Shown here piece after piece: positions 25,473 to 37,086 of a stretch of DNA of 64,000 bases. This DNA comes from Siphonodentalium dalli (taxonomy: Eukaryota > Mollusca > Scaphopoda > Gadilida > Siphonodentaliidae). The first letter of the stretch is position 1, and every line of letters begins with the position of its first letter. Under the pieces are notes generated by a model. It did not search any database, was not told the DNA's origin, and saw nothing but the letters and a program-made list of their open reading frames with translations. The translations under genes and the position numbers were made by a program. The DNA lies in assembly GCA_032622095.1 (NCBI GenBank), contig CP136062.1, positions 229,232,578 through 229,296,577 of the forward strand, given 5' to 3'.

Positions 25473-26197
25473 AATAAACGGCGGACTCAACGTGGTCATG
25501 GGTTTTGACTGCGATAAAAAATCAGCAAACTCCGCATGAACCGGGGGGGGGGTGAAAAAATTTCTTCCGGCACGTATGCCGAGGTGGGTGGGTGGTCAAA
25601 GCCACCAACAAGCAATTTTTTCCGCAACTAAAAAATAAATTTCCTGCTTGTTTTTAGTGTTTTGGCAATGAGTTGGGCTTCAAAACCACTTTGAATCAGT
25701 TTGAATTTGAGAAATAATGTAATTCTAACTGGTAAACTGACTGCAGGCAGTTATCGTGTTGTATTTTGTTGCAAATTTTGAAATCCAAGATGGCCGCTGG
25801 CAGCCATGTTTTTTTGCGCGAATGACCTCAAAATTACTCATTCCTATTTACATGTCCATGTTAACATCCATGATAAATAGTATGCACAGAAATTCATATA
25901 CAGCTGTTTACAGTGAATTTCCCCCCGCAAATCTCTGTTTTAGTGTTAAAAGGGGGGGTGGGTGTCAAAAAAATGGTCGGAAAAAACTGCCGAAAACGGA
26001 AAAAAAAATTGGCGGTGGGGGTGGGTGGGGTACAAAAAATGATCGAAAGGGAAAAAATGCCATACGTGCCTGAAATTTATTTCCGACCCCCCCCCCCCCC
26101 CCCCCACCCCTGCATGAACCCCTTTGGGGTTTATGCAGTTTGCTGAATTTTTCTCGCGGTCAAAATCCCATGACCACATTGAAACCGCCGTTCATTT
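25473..26197 (+). mobile_element. Foldback/MITE-like element with ~75-90 bp inverted ends and G/C-run borders
   Basis: 25,473-25,545 (AACGGCGG...GTGGTCATGGG...CAGCAAACT...GCATGAACC) is the imperfect reverse complement of 26,109-26,195. Just inside the ends are a G-run (25,543-25,552) and a C-run (26,087-26,105). The body (25,602-26,106) is repeated in inverted orientation at 27,785-28,291. ORFs of 77-105 codons read through G-rich simple sequence and are not credible. No clear target duplication was identified. Confidence 0.72.
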
Positions 26198-26844
26198 CTT
26201 ATATAAAACAAAGTGCACCATTCCAAATTTCATGCATAGAAACAAGTTTTATTCCACACCGAGATGCCAGGCCAGATGGCACTGAGTAAAATTTTATTCC
26301 ATAAAATTATATGGATAGCATACACACACTGTTTACATTTAAAACAATTACATGTTTCTGAAATACGCTCAAATTCTTTCATCCTATCTGTGGTTCTACG
26401 TGACTATGGGTGAGAATTTCACACTATATGTGCCATGAATCTGAATGAGCTAAGATCGCATGTAGTAACATCATGATTTATAATGGAATATGCAATGGTT
26501 TGAATGTAATCAATTTCAATTGGGGGAGGGTCCGGGAGGGTGCCCGAGATCTTTTTTTGGATTTACAGCTGGGAGTTACCGTTCAAATCTCGAGATTAAC
26601 GGGGTCTTTATTGGTGTTATATGGTGCTGACAGGTTCATTTAATGACAAAATTACGATTAGCCAATTAAGCTGGATAAACAACACATGTGGCGGCACACG
26701 TCGGTTTCATTTGCGGCCCAACCAAATATACCACATGTAATTTCATTAGGTTGTCGCTTGAGGGACCTAGCAGCAATAATACGCGTCGTAGCATTGATCT
26801 TGGTTACGAGCACTTTTGGGGTCCGTGAAGTTGGATCGAAGTTC
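26198..26844. other. No gene recognised
   Basis: Mixed-composition DNA between repeat modules; ORFs near 26,686-26,912 overlap on both strands and look like chance. Ends at the beginning of the 364 bp modules. Confidence 0.45.
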
Positions 26845-27578
26845 GAAGTTCGAAATTCGGTGGAGATTCGACCCCCACTTTTGTTTGCCTCAAATGCACT
26901 GTTGTGTTCCAATTCGTGCTCCCCTGCTCGAATTTTGGGTCAAAAGTTATTTTTTTTTCACTTTTTCTGAGATACTGCTGGACTTGGAAAATTTAGCCAC
27001 GGCGCTGGACTTAGAAAATTTGGCCTTCAATATTAAGGTGCCGAAGGGAAGTGGCATTATTTATGGCTGGATTGAGCTGAAATTTGGTATGTTTGATACT
27101 TTCCATAAGAGAATCAAGCAAACTAACGCTCAGCTTCGAGAAATTACTCGATCTATAGGTTTGAATTTCAATCTGAATTTCAATCTGGGCGAATTTCGAT
27201 CTGGATTGAAGTTCGAAATTCAGATTGAAATTCGACCCCCACTTTTGTTTGCCTCAAGTGCATTGTTGTGTTCCAATTCGTGCTCCCCTGCTCGAATTTT
27301 GGGTCAAAAGTGATTTTTTTTTCACTTTTTCTGAGATACTGCTGGACTTGGAAAATTTAGCCACGGCGCTGGACTTAGAAAATTTGGCCTTCAATATTAA
27401 GGTGCCGGGGGGAAGTGGCATTGTTTATGGCTGGATTGAGCTGAAATTTGGTATGTTTGATTCTTTCCATAAGAGAATCAAGCAAACTAACGCTCAGCTT
27501 CGAGAAATTACTCGATCTATAGGTTTGAATTTCAATCTGAATTTTAATCTGAGCGAATTTCGATCTGGATTGAAGTTC
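26845..27578 (+). repeat. 364 bp module, two direct copies
   Basis: TTCGACCCCCACTTTTG occurs at ~26,867 and ~27,231 (period 364) and the whole unit follows: AATTCGTGCTCCCCTGC, TTTTCACTTTTTCTGAG, GGACTTGGAAAATTTAGCC, GATTGAGCTGAAATTTGG, then AATTTCAATCTGAATTTC. ORFs of 165-174 codons run through both copies and even the mirror copies carry the same peptide in the opposite direction, so they are products of repetition, not evidence for a gene. Confidence 0.85.
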
Positions 27579-27784
27579 GAAATTCAGATTGAAATTCAAA
27601 CCTATAGATCGAGTAGTTTCTCGAAGCTGAGCGTTAGTTTGCTTGATTCTCTTATGGAAAGTATCAAACATGCCAAATTTCAGCTCAATCCAGCCATAAA
27701 CAATGCCACTTCCCTTCGGCACCTTAATATTGAAGGCCAAATTTTCTAAGTCCAGCGTCGTGGCTAAATTTTCCAAGTCAAGCA
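27341..27784. repeat. Near-perfect palindrome, ~205 bp arms, 33 nt spacer
   Basis: The left arm 27,341-27,545 is matched by the reverse complement at 27,579-27,784 with few mismatches. The centre (27,546-27,578) contains TCTGAGCGAATTTCGATCT. The arms are most of one 364 bp module turned back on itself. The right arm ends at a G-run. Confidence 0.9.
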
Positions 27785-28291
27785 GGGGGGGGGGGTCGGA
27801 AAAAAATTTCAGGCACGTATGGCATTTTTTCCCTTTCGATCATTTTTTGTACCCACCCACCCCCACCGCCAATTTTTTTTCCGTTTTCGGCAGTTTTTTC
27901 CGACCATTTTTTGACACCCACCCCCCTTTTAACACTAAAACAGAGATTTGCAGGGGGAATTCACTGTAAACAGCTGTATATGAATTATGTGCATACTATT
28001 TATCATGGATGTTAACATGGACATGTAAATAGGAATGAGTCATTTTGAGGTCATTCGGCCAAAAAAAACATGGCTGCCAGCGGCCATCTTGGATTTCAAA
28101 ATTTGCAACAAAATACAACACGATAACTGCCTGCAGTCAATTTACAAGTTAGAATTACATTATTTCTCTCATTCAAACTGATTCAAAGTGGTTTTGAATC
28201 AAAGTGGTTTTGAAGCCCAACTCATTGCCAAAACACTAAAAAAACAAGCAGGAATTTTTTTTTTTTTGCGGAAAAAATTGCTTGTTGGTGA
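27785..28291 (-). repeat. Inverted copy of the 25,602-26,106 body
   Basis: Starts with a G-run, then GGTCGGAAAAAAATTTCAGG, and mirrors the left copy through TCACTGTAAACAGCTG and GGCCATCTTGGATTTC to AAAAAATTGCTTGTTGG. Lengths match (507 against 505 bp) with a small internal duplication of AAAGTGGTTTTGAA near 28,180-28,215. The ~75-90 bp outer ends of the left copy are absent here. Confidence 0.88.
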
Positions 28292-28299
28292 CCCCCCCT

Positions 28300-28650
28300 G
28301 AGTCCAGCAGTATCTCAGAAAAAGTGAAAAAAATCACTTTTGACACAAAATTCGAGCAGGGGAGCACGAATTGTAACACAACAATGCATTTGAGACAAAA
28401 AAAAGTGGGGGTCGAATTTCAATCTGAATTTCGAACTTCAATCCAGATCGAAATTCGCCCAGATTGAAATTCAGATTGAAATTCAAACCTATATATAGAT
28501 CGAGTAATTTCTCGAAGCTGAGCGTTAGTTTGCTTGATTCTCTTATGGAAAGTATCAAACATACCAAATTTCAGCTCAATCCAGCCATAAACAATGCCAC
28601 TTCCCTTCGGCACCTTAATATTGAAGGCTAAATGTTCCAAGTCCAGCAGG
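28300..28650 (-). repeat. Inverted 364 bp module between G-runs
   Basis: Runs from GTCCAGCAGTATCTCAG through GCAGGGGAGCACGAATTG and TTTCTCGAAGCTGAGCG to CCAAGTCCAGCA, then a G-run at 28,649-28,658. Same module as 26,845-27,578 in the opposite orientation. Confidence 0.87.
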
Positions 28651-28659
28651 GGGGGGGGG

Positions 28660-29482
28660 TCGGAAACAAATTCCAGGCACGTATGATGGGGTGGTTGGGT
28701 GGGTGTCTCTCGGGTCCAAAAAGCAGTTTTTTCCATGTGCCAAATTTTGTTTCCATTCCTGCTATTGAGTCTTATTTTGATGTGTTTTGAACAGAAACAG
28801 GTCATATATAGTTAATAGTAATGCTATACTATATATAGAGGTTATCAGTAGTTGGATCAGTTGCACAATGGCCAACAATAACCCAAATTCAACTTGATAG
28901 AACTAGAAACTGCGCTATTGGAAAATTAAATTTAATCAGGATTCCATCTACTGATACAACAAAATAAGAATAACTATGCAGAACTCAGCTGAAAATAAGC
29001 AATAAAATGAAAGCACATTTGACCATATGAGACATGGAAATAAAGATATAATAAATAATGGAATAAAATAGACTTTTGACAACATAAAACATAAAATCTT
29101 AACAAATAAATTGAAGACCAGCCGGGCCAGCTTGAACAATTTCAAATTGTTTTCCAAGTTAATGTGGATCAGCTTGTAATGTTGATCACAGTAACAAAGA
29201 TTTTATCGTCACTGATATCGTGAGCAAAAAAGAAGTGAGATTGGGCTATCCATGCATATTATTCCCAATTATTACGAAGCCTATTACTTCAAGCAGTGGC
29301 TACCAGCCTGCCATTACACGCTATAACATGTTTCCTCAGTTCTGGTTCCTGAGATGCACCAAGAAGAGACACGCGGGTATATCATGGTTGTGTTTGGTAT
29401 TAGCATTATTCTTCAAACTGGGATAAACTGGGATGAACAGTTGTATTTCCACATGTTTTGATAAACAATTTGGTTCCAGCAA
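28660..29482. other. No gene recognised
   Basis: Begins with a short G-rich tail (GGTGGTTGGGTGGGTG). The rest is AT-rich unique DNA with only short ORFs and no recognisable element. Confidence 0.45.
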
Positions 29483-29484
29483 TA

Positions 29485-29651
29485 CAGTAATGAACTAATT
29501 AAACGTTTCCATAACCACAGCAGAATAATGGGTAATTTTTTCAGGGGAGAGCTTTCCGATGAATGACAACAAGCCATATTTCCAACTAAATCCTGAAAAA
29601 TTACCCATTATTTTGCTGTGGTTATGGAGTCAATTAATTAGGGCATTACTG
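29485..29651. mobile_element. 167 bp MITE with ~62 bp inverted ends and TA duplication
   Basis: The left arm 29,485-29,546 (CAGTAATG...CTAATTAA...CCATAACCACAGCA...GGGTAATTTTT) is matched by the complement at 29,590-29,651. The element is flanked by TA at 29,483-29,484 and 29,652-29,653, as expected for Tc1/mariner-type elements. No coding sequence. Confidence 0.85.
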
Positions 29652-29984
29652 TATATCACATAGCAAATATCAAAATATCAAATAATCTGAAATTTGTTGT
29701 ACCGGTACCATGTATTCTGTAGAATACTCAAATGTGATTATGTGACTAGATCATGTGACTATATATTATGAAAATGAATGTTAATACAAACTTTGGCACT
29801 CTGCCTATATATCCCTAGAAATGTGATTATGTTGACACATTTCTTGATTAATGACACTTATATGATAAATTCCAATAGTATCGTTATCTCATTATGCACT
29901 GTTCTATTCAAATATCGCGCAATAAATTATGATAATGCAGGATAATCAGCTATTTGGTTGCTCAGTTGATAATTTTCTCAAATT

Positions 29985-30720
29985 TAGGGGGGTGGGTATC
30001 CAAAACTGACAGGAAAAAAATTCCTGAAACGGAAAAAAAAGGGTGGGTGTCCAAAATTGCCCGGAAAAAAAGGCCGGAAACGGAAGAAATTGGGTGGGTG
30101 GGTCCCCCGAGGCCGGAAAAAATTAAAATGATCATACGTGCCTGGAAATTTTTTCCGACCCCCCCTGAGTCCATCAGTATCTCAGAAAAAGTGAAAAAAA
30201 ATAACTTTTGACCCAAAATTCGAGCAGGGGAGCACGAATTGTAACACAACAATGCATTTAAGGCAAACAAAAGTGGGGGTCGAATTTCAATCTGAATTTC
30301 GAACTTCAATCCAGATCGAAATTCGCCCAGATTGAAATTCAAACCTATAGATCGAGTAATTTCTCGAAGCTGAGCGTTAGTTTGCTTGATTCTCTTATGG
30401 AAAGTATCAAACATACCAAATTTCAGCTCAATCCAGCCATAAACAATGCCACTTCCCTTCGGCGCCTTGATATTGAAGGCGAAATTTTCTAAGTCCAGCG
30501 CTGTGGCTAAATTTTCCAAGTCCAGCAGTATCTCAGAAAATGTGAAAAAAATAACTTTTGACCCAAAATTCGAGCAGGGTAACACGAATTGGAACACAAC
30601 AGTGCATTTGAGGCAAACAATAGTGGGGGTCGAATCTCCACCGAATTTCGAACTTCAATCTAACTTCACGCGAATCTCCACCGAATTTCGAACTTCGAAC
30701 TTCGATCCAACTTCACGGAC
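29985..30720 (-). repeat. G-run module plus 1.5 inverted copies of the 364 bp module
   Basis: 29,985-30,168 is a G/A-rich block (AGGGGGGTGGGTATCC ... ATACGTGCCTGGAAATT) related to the border of the 25.6 kb body. 30,170-30,525 is a full inverted 364 bp module; 30,525-30,705 is a second, partial one ending in repeated CGAATCTCCACCGAATTTCG. The 211-codon minus-strand ORF here crosses all modules and shares its peptide with the other copies; rejected as a gene. Confidence 0.83.
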
Positions 30721-32496
30721 CCGCACTTTTGAGGAGCTTTCTTAATCTTCAAGTATTTTTCGCAAATTGCCCAGACCATCTGGTGTGTTAAACTCTTCCC
30801 TAAACCGAAATGAGGCCAGTCCGTCCCATTTAAATCGCGCGAGGTGGCTTCGCGCGCAACGGAAACGTCTCATGCTGTGAACCATGTATGAATTTACCAG
30901 TATTACTAAACTGAATTCCAAGATAATTTTATTCATTAACAGCTTCTGACACTTGGGAGTAATGGGAGCCAAATCTGACTGGTTACACAAATCAGTACAA
31001 TCATATATATAATCTTACTACCGGCTCTGGTGTACTTCCGTACACAAAACTACACAATAATTGTTTAAATACAAGCACCATCGGTCTCTATTGGCACAAT
31101 TCAAGTACAATTGCATTTTAGATTGGAATTTACGAAACTATTCATACATATAAAGCTGGACATCAATATTGGAACACACACAGGATAAATTTCTATCAGG
31201 CTAATTGATAACCTTATATCGAGTTACAACAAACGAGGCCGCATCGACAAGTTCGTGGCATCTGTGCACTGGCTGATTTATTACCTCTTGCGTGATGAGG
31301 TGAAATCAAAGAGATACCGATACCGGATATGGCATTAATTTGTCCATACATTAGGAAGAAAATTCCAGGGATATACATGTACGATGGGTTCTTCTCAGAA
31401 GATAGCAGTCATTCTACTTACATATTTGGGACTGGCCACGACTGCTACAGTTACCATTCTGTAGTCGATCCCAGTCTATCTGCTATATTTTCATGGCAAT
31501 TACTTTACTTAATGCGTGTTAATCGTCGATAATCGTTCTTGGCTGCGTGGTATTCTCGTGGTGATTCCTTTGTGCGATTGGCAGCATCATTTTATTTAAC
31601 GGAAATTTTATCGAAATTCAACCCGTCGATTGTAAAAATTGGCCCAAAGAAAGTAAAGATACCAATATACCGCGATTACTCATAAAAATATGTTATATTG
31701 TGTGTGCTATAAAATATGCATATGTGCATATATATGAAATTACTTTGATACTAACAATTCTTGAAAATTTTATTAATTGTTGAAAATGAGCATTTTAAAT
31801 TAAATTTGGAAAAACTAAATTTTATTTATATAAATTTTGATCCCGGTTTTCAAAACAAATTAATTTAAATTTAAAACTTTAGTTACGTTTTGGACATTAA
31901 ATTAGATATTTTAAAGTGATCTGAAACACTCCGGTATGGTGATGAAATAGAAATGGAGAATATCTTGCTGAAAGTAGTTATTTTTACAAATATTATATCC
32001 AAATTGACAGAACACACCGTAATTCTTATATATATGCATTAAATACAGTGACCCCCCCCGATGGCGAAATCATTTGTGTTAATTTACCGCCGATAGATGC
32101 GTCCCGAATCGGGAAGTAAATATTTACAATTGAGCGTATAATATAGTAGTTCAGACGATGTTTTCTATGAAGTGGTACGGTCGATTTGTTTGAGATTTTC
32201 GGCAATGTTAGTAGAATTCATACATCCCCTCATGGCATAGCGCATGCATACTAACTAATCAGTTTCACGCGTCCGAACAAGTGCATAATATGTCTTTAAC
32301 TTATGAATCTTTGTAATGTTATATCCAATTTTTCAGCCATTTGTTAGAACACGATATCGCCGCACAAACTACCGAAACCATTTGCGTACATGTAATATGA
32401 ACAAACACAAGAAAATAGTAATGCCAACTAAAATAAAATGCGACAACAAAACATGACATGGATATAAAGGCCATAGACACAGATAAACAAATATGA
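30721..32496. other. No gene recognised
   Basis: Unique, AT-rich (especially 31,730-31,930). A C-run lies at 32,051-32,058. No ORF above 90 codons, no repeat family shared with the rest of the window. Confidence 0.5.
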
Positions 32497-33239
32497 TCTA
32501 TTATATATTTTGAAAGATCTGTGTATGTGTAAGTTTGTGTGTTTGTTTGTTTGTGTGTTTGAAATCGATGGACTCCAAAACGACTAAGCCAATTCCGATG
32601 AAATTTGGTATTTGGATGTGTTTTCGGCCGGAGACGAACATAGGCATATTTATTTGTCCGTGCGAGGTCAACTTTTCACGTGCGGAGGTCAAATCTATTT
32701 TTACGCCGTTTTTGCGCTAATATATTTCAGTTCGGTGCTCACAAATCGATTCGATATAGCGCGAATAATAAATTGCCAGTCATATTTGCACGGTTAGAAT
32801 CTGTGTGGCTTCATCTTTCCAACGATATATAATATGTATGTATCCGTTTTAGTTATCTGCCTCAATTATTAGGTACAAGTGGTACAATGCTTTTATCGGG
32901 ATAAAATCAATGCGTAATTTCTATGACGTCGTCAGAGGTCATAAAGTTAGATCACGTTAACTCTCACCCTGCCGATGCATTTGACTGTGTCGCGTTAACT
33001 CATCACCGGCCGAGGTATCCGCAAATGACATTGGGCTATATATCTCGGAAACGGGTGTAGCTATCGACTTGAAATTTGGTATGTGAATGTATCTTGCCCC
33101 GGATACGAATTTTATCGGGTCGCCGAGCACGCGCGACACCAGCTTCGCGCATGCGCAGACCAGATCTAGGAAACGGGTGGAGCAATCGACTTGAAATTTG
33201 GTTTTTGAATAGCCCGGACGAAGTCGGGTCACCTTCTAG
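32497..33239 (+). mobile_element. Non-autonomous Helitron-like element (pearl/HINE type)
   Basis: Starts TCTATTATATATTTTG directly after an A (32,496) and ends CTTCTAG directly before a T (33,240), the canonical Helitron arrangement (5'-TC, 3'-CTRR, A|T target). A short imperfect hairpin (AGCCCGGAC-GAA-GTCGGG) lies just before the CTAG. Inside are a (GTTT)n stretch near 32,535-32,560 and at least two partial 122 bp core repeats carrying ATCGACTTGAAATTTGGT and CGCGCATGCGCAGACC. The same ends and core occur at 51,953-58,225. It encodes no protein. Confidence 0.75.
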
Positions 33240-33739
33240 TATATATATATAATTCAATATATGAAATTGTTTTTTATTATAAAAGATTTTATCTGACAAT
33301 TCTGTATTCATTGACGCTAAGACCACGTGCGATTTTTCCGTGTTTTTTCCGTGTTAAAATGTTGGCCACGCGTGGTTTTGAAAACACCACGGGCCTTGTA
33401 TACTGTGGTTGACACATCTTGACTTCTAGAATATACCGTGGCGCATCCATTCTAACAATACCCCTCTCCCAATCATGTTGATTTGCTATAGTGAACAGTC
33501 ATTGAAGTTTTAACTAATCTAGCCGAAATGTAGGCTAAGCGTTTTTTGGAATGCGTAACCGTCTATGACGTGTCATCGGTCGACCCCATTCATGACTGCT
33601 TTGATGGATACGCTCACAGTATGTAGCCCACCACGCATGTGTACCGTCATGTATCAATCACCATAACGAATGCAAATTTAGCCCTCCCCGGTACTTGTAA
33701 TTTAACAGAACCCAGCTGTTCGAAGCCAAAGTTAAACTA
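33240..33739. other. No gene recognised
   Basis: Contains GCCACGCGTGG, a short palindrome near 33,364, and otherwise unique sequence. Confidence 0.45.
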
Positions 33740-34730
33740 TCTCTTAATTGCTGATTATTAGTGCCTCTTCAAAACCATTATAGGTAAACAAAACCAATCC
33801 CGTGACATTCCCTGCGTCATGTCACTTTTTTGCATCAATTTCTCCACATATCTCCATGAAATAATAGTAAACGCTCTTTAATGATTGTATATCAATGAAA
33901 TCATCTGAGGTCAAAGACGCCTATCACGTGAAATCACCTGGTCGGGTGATTCATCTGTACCAATTTTTCTTCATATACTTTGAGCCTATAGCGAATGCCT
34001 TCATTGCTCGCATTTGCCCATTAAAGTCGTCTGAGATCAACGGCATCCGGATAGAGTTAATTTTTTTCTTTTAATTGCTAATTATTAGTGCATCTTTAAA
34101 TCGTGTGAGGTCAAGACACCCACTCCTTTGACACGCCCTGCGTCATTCCAGTTTTGTCACAAATTTCCCCCACTCATCTTCAGGAATGAAAATAAACGCT
34201 CTTTATTGATTATATGACCATGTAAGTCATCTGAGGTCAAAGACGCCTATCGCGTGACAACCACCTGGTCGGGTGATTCATCTGTACCAGTTATCCCAAA
34301 TTATACTTTGAGCCTATAACTAACGCTCTTTATTGCTCACATTTGTCCATTAAATCGTCTGAGATCAGCAGCATCCGGATAAAGTTACATTTATCTTTTA
34401 ATTTCTTATTATTAGTGCATCTTTAAATAATTTGAGGTCAACAAACCCATTCCCTTGACATGCCCTGCGTCATTCGACTTTTGTCACCAATTTTCTCACA
34501 TATCTTCTGGAATGATGATAAACGCTCTTTATTGATTATATACCCATGTAAGTCATCTTGGGTCGAAGATGCCTATCGCGTGACATTCATCAAGTTGGGT
34601 GGTTCATTTGTACCAATTTTCCTACAAATACTTTCAACTTATAAAGAACGCTCTTTATTGCTCAAATTTGACCCTTAAAGGCGTCTGAGGTCAACGGCAT
34701 CTATACCACACTATATGGGTCATCCCCGTG
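33740..34730 (+). repeat. ~327 bp tandem repeat, three diverged copies
   Basis: ATTATTAGTGC starts at ~33,754, 34,081 and 34,408. Each unit carries GCCCTGCGTCATTC or a variant, two copies of AACGCTCTTTATTG (or a variant), TCTGAGGTCAAAGACGCC and GGGTGATTCATCTGTACC. The AACGCTCTTTAT motif also appears twice in each MITE of the first 20 kb. Confidence 0.87.
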
Positions 34731-35120
34731 TTTAAACTTACACCGACCAGATTGCAACCATTTTTGGTCTATAATCAATTAGTTAGTTAAATGCGTTGTT
34801 ATTGTCCCTTTAGGACATCTAATGTCAATGGGACCTATCTGATAATATTTTCCGGGCCAAATTACCCATATATCAAACCTCATTAGTAACTGACCAATGT
34901 GGTTGTCTACTTAATGCATGGTTTATTCAGATGTAATTCTATATCTCCTGTGTCGTAGAAAATATCACCGCAAAATACGTAAATCGAAATATATCTCAGG
35001 ATTTTGAATTTTAAAAGTTGATATTGAGTAAGCGGTTTTAATTATAAGATATAACCCATAATCAGTCTTCGTCATGCAAACATATTCCCAAATTAACAGT
35101 ATTTATCACAATAAAACCAG
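34731..35120. other. No gene recognised
   Basis: AT-rich unique spacer between a tandem array and a MITE. Confidence 0.4.
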
Positions 35121-35321
35121 GTCCCCCTAATGTCGGTCTGTAACACTGTCAGATATACACTACCGATAATTTAATTGCATATATCTATTAAAATATTCAT
35201 TCCGCGCAAAAACTATCGACAGTTGGTGAATAATAGTGTCACAGAGATCACACATGATACGAAAAATATATAAATTTGCATGTTAAATTCACTTAAAAAA
35301 CACGCTAAACATTAGGGGGAC
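35121..35321. mobile_element. 201 bp MITE with GTCCCCCTAATGT ends
   Basis: GTCCCCCTAATGT at 35,121-35,133 is the exact reverse complement of ACATTAGGGGGAC at 35,309-35,321. Three more loose copies of GTC(T/G)CCCTAATGT follow at ~35,332, 35,348 and 35,380. Its ends resemble those of the 235 bp array units at 22.5-23.4 kb, but the interiors are not alike. Confidence 0.65.
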
Positions 35322-35662
35322 ACACAAAAAGTCGCCCTAATGTAAAAGTCGCCCTAATGTGGGTTATTTACACACAAATGTCTCCCTAATGTGGCTTCCG
35401 CGAACATATAACCATACCCATATGTATATATATACCTGCAGGGGGACATATGACCCTGCTCCGCCCCTTATAAGTCACGTGATCTTGACGGCCATCTTGA
35501 ATTTCAGGAAAATTGGGTTTTACGATGATTTATGTGAATTATATGGGTCACGCGGGCGTACGCATGGTCAACTCACCAGCATAATTAATTTAGTTGCCTG
35601 TTATCATCACTGGAAAATGATACAATAGACAAGGGTTGTTCAAAACCAGTAAAGGTGTATTA

Positions 35663-36020
35663 TAAATAATAGGTATAAGTATCTTATGCGCCTTTGGCGC
35701 CCCTCGATCATTAGAGTATATAGGTTAGTTACCCACCCGCCACCCTACCCCGCCACCCATAGTATCTTATGCGCCGCAGGCGCCCCTATAGAGGCTACTG
35801 CCCATATAAATAATAGGTATAAGTACCTTGTGCGCCGTAGGCGCCCCTCGACCATTAGAGTATAGAGGTTAGTTACCCACCCACCACCCCATCTCTCACC
35901 CATACTAGTAGTATCTTATGCGCCGCAGGCGCCCCTATAGAGGCTACTGCCCACCTAAATAATAGGTATAAGTATCTTATGCGCCGCAGGCGCCCCTCGA
36001 TCATTACAGTATAGAGGTAA
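35663..36020 (+). repeat. ~147 bp tandem repeat with GCGCC hairpins
   Basis: TAAATAATAGGTATAAGTA starts at ~35,663, 35,807 and 35,956 (spacing 144 and 149). Each unit has two copies of CTTATGCGCC(GCA)GGCGCCCCT, a small GC hairpin in AT-rich surroundings. Confidence 0.88.
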
Positions 36021-37086
36021 TAACAATAACTTCTTCAGTCCTGAGTCTTTTACGAGCAGCCATTTTCGACTGATAACCACGTGCTAACAACAATGACGCA
36101 ATATTCCGGCTCTGACTGTACTCCCATAACGTCAGAAATAGCATGACCTTGAGGACATTGTCACTTTAAATTGTTCGCGCGCAACAGTACTACATATAAA
36201 TACATTGTACACTGTCAAACATGCCCGAAAGAATAGAGTTTTATCCCATACATTAGACTACATACCAAATTCGCAAAAATGCGCGATTGGCAGCGTCCTC
36301 GAAGTTCGCATTTATGGGCGTTTGGCAGCGAAAGAGTTAAATATATTGATTTGTTTGCAAGTTCGCTGAGAGGTTTATGCCTCAGATGCAGTTTACGCTT
36401 CTGAGCTTATGTTAGTTTTACAATGCTTTTAAAATATTTTGACAGCATTCGGACATACAATCAATCACTTCTTTGGTACATCTTTTATAATTTTTTCTCG
36501 AAAATGAGATGGTGCCTGATTCATAGCCTTTACAAACCTACAATATTTTTTATCAATGGAGTTTGTGTTCGCCACCTTCACCCTTCAACAGCTGAAAGTC
36601 AAATTAATGAAATTTCAATTGACAACTATTTTTTTACTTTTACGTTTATTGAAATTACGATCAACTGCCATCAAAGCTAATTTTGACGGGTTTGAATGAT
36701 TCATCGTTTTCGAGTATCATTGAAGCAACTGGTAATGTTCAGCTTCTTGAGCAGATGGAATTGGTTGCGGACCATGATCATCGAGTGGTTGAAATATAGC
36801 AATTTTAGAATTTACTTTTCTAGTAGAATTTATTATAATTGGACAAGCTCGCTGTGCAATTGTTTTTTTTCTTTTATTTCATGCAGACCTCTGATAAAAA
36901 CTCCACCGTGAAATCTACTTCCACCAGTTTTTAAAACATTTTTCTCTTTTGATTCGATATGAGTTCTACTATCACCTAGTTTCTTCTATTCGTTTTTGTG
37001 TTTTTGCAGAAATGGTCTTGTCTACATGTCGATACATATATTTGTATACCACTGCATAGATTACAGCACATCGATCATCATTTGTG
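36021..37086. other. Unresolved region next to the Polinton relic
   Basis: No product recognised. The minus strand between ~36,700 and 37,080 gives short open stretches broken by stops, so it may be further decayed Polinton sequence downstream of the ATPase; I could not match it to a Polinton capsid, protease or integrase. Confidence 0.35.

Noticed and set aside
26816-27776. ORFs of 133-174 codons with a shared peptide (ENLATALDLENLAFNIK)
   Set aside because: They read through palindromic, repeated modules; the same peptide appears on both strands and in every module copy, and starts are not at ATG.
29962-30597. 211-codon minus-strand ORF
   Set aside because: Spans three repeat modules and a G-rich simple-sequence block; product has no domain and simply concatenates module peptides.
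32535-33326. Short ORFs near 32.5-33.3 kb as genes
   Set aside because: They lie in the Helitron-like element and match the same non-coding repeats at 52-58 kb.
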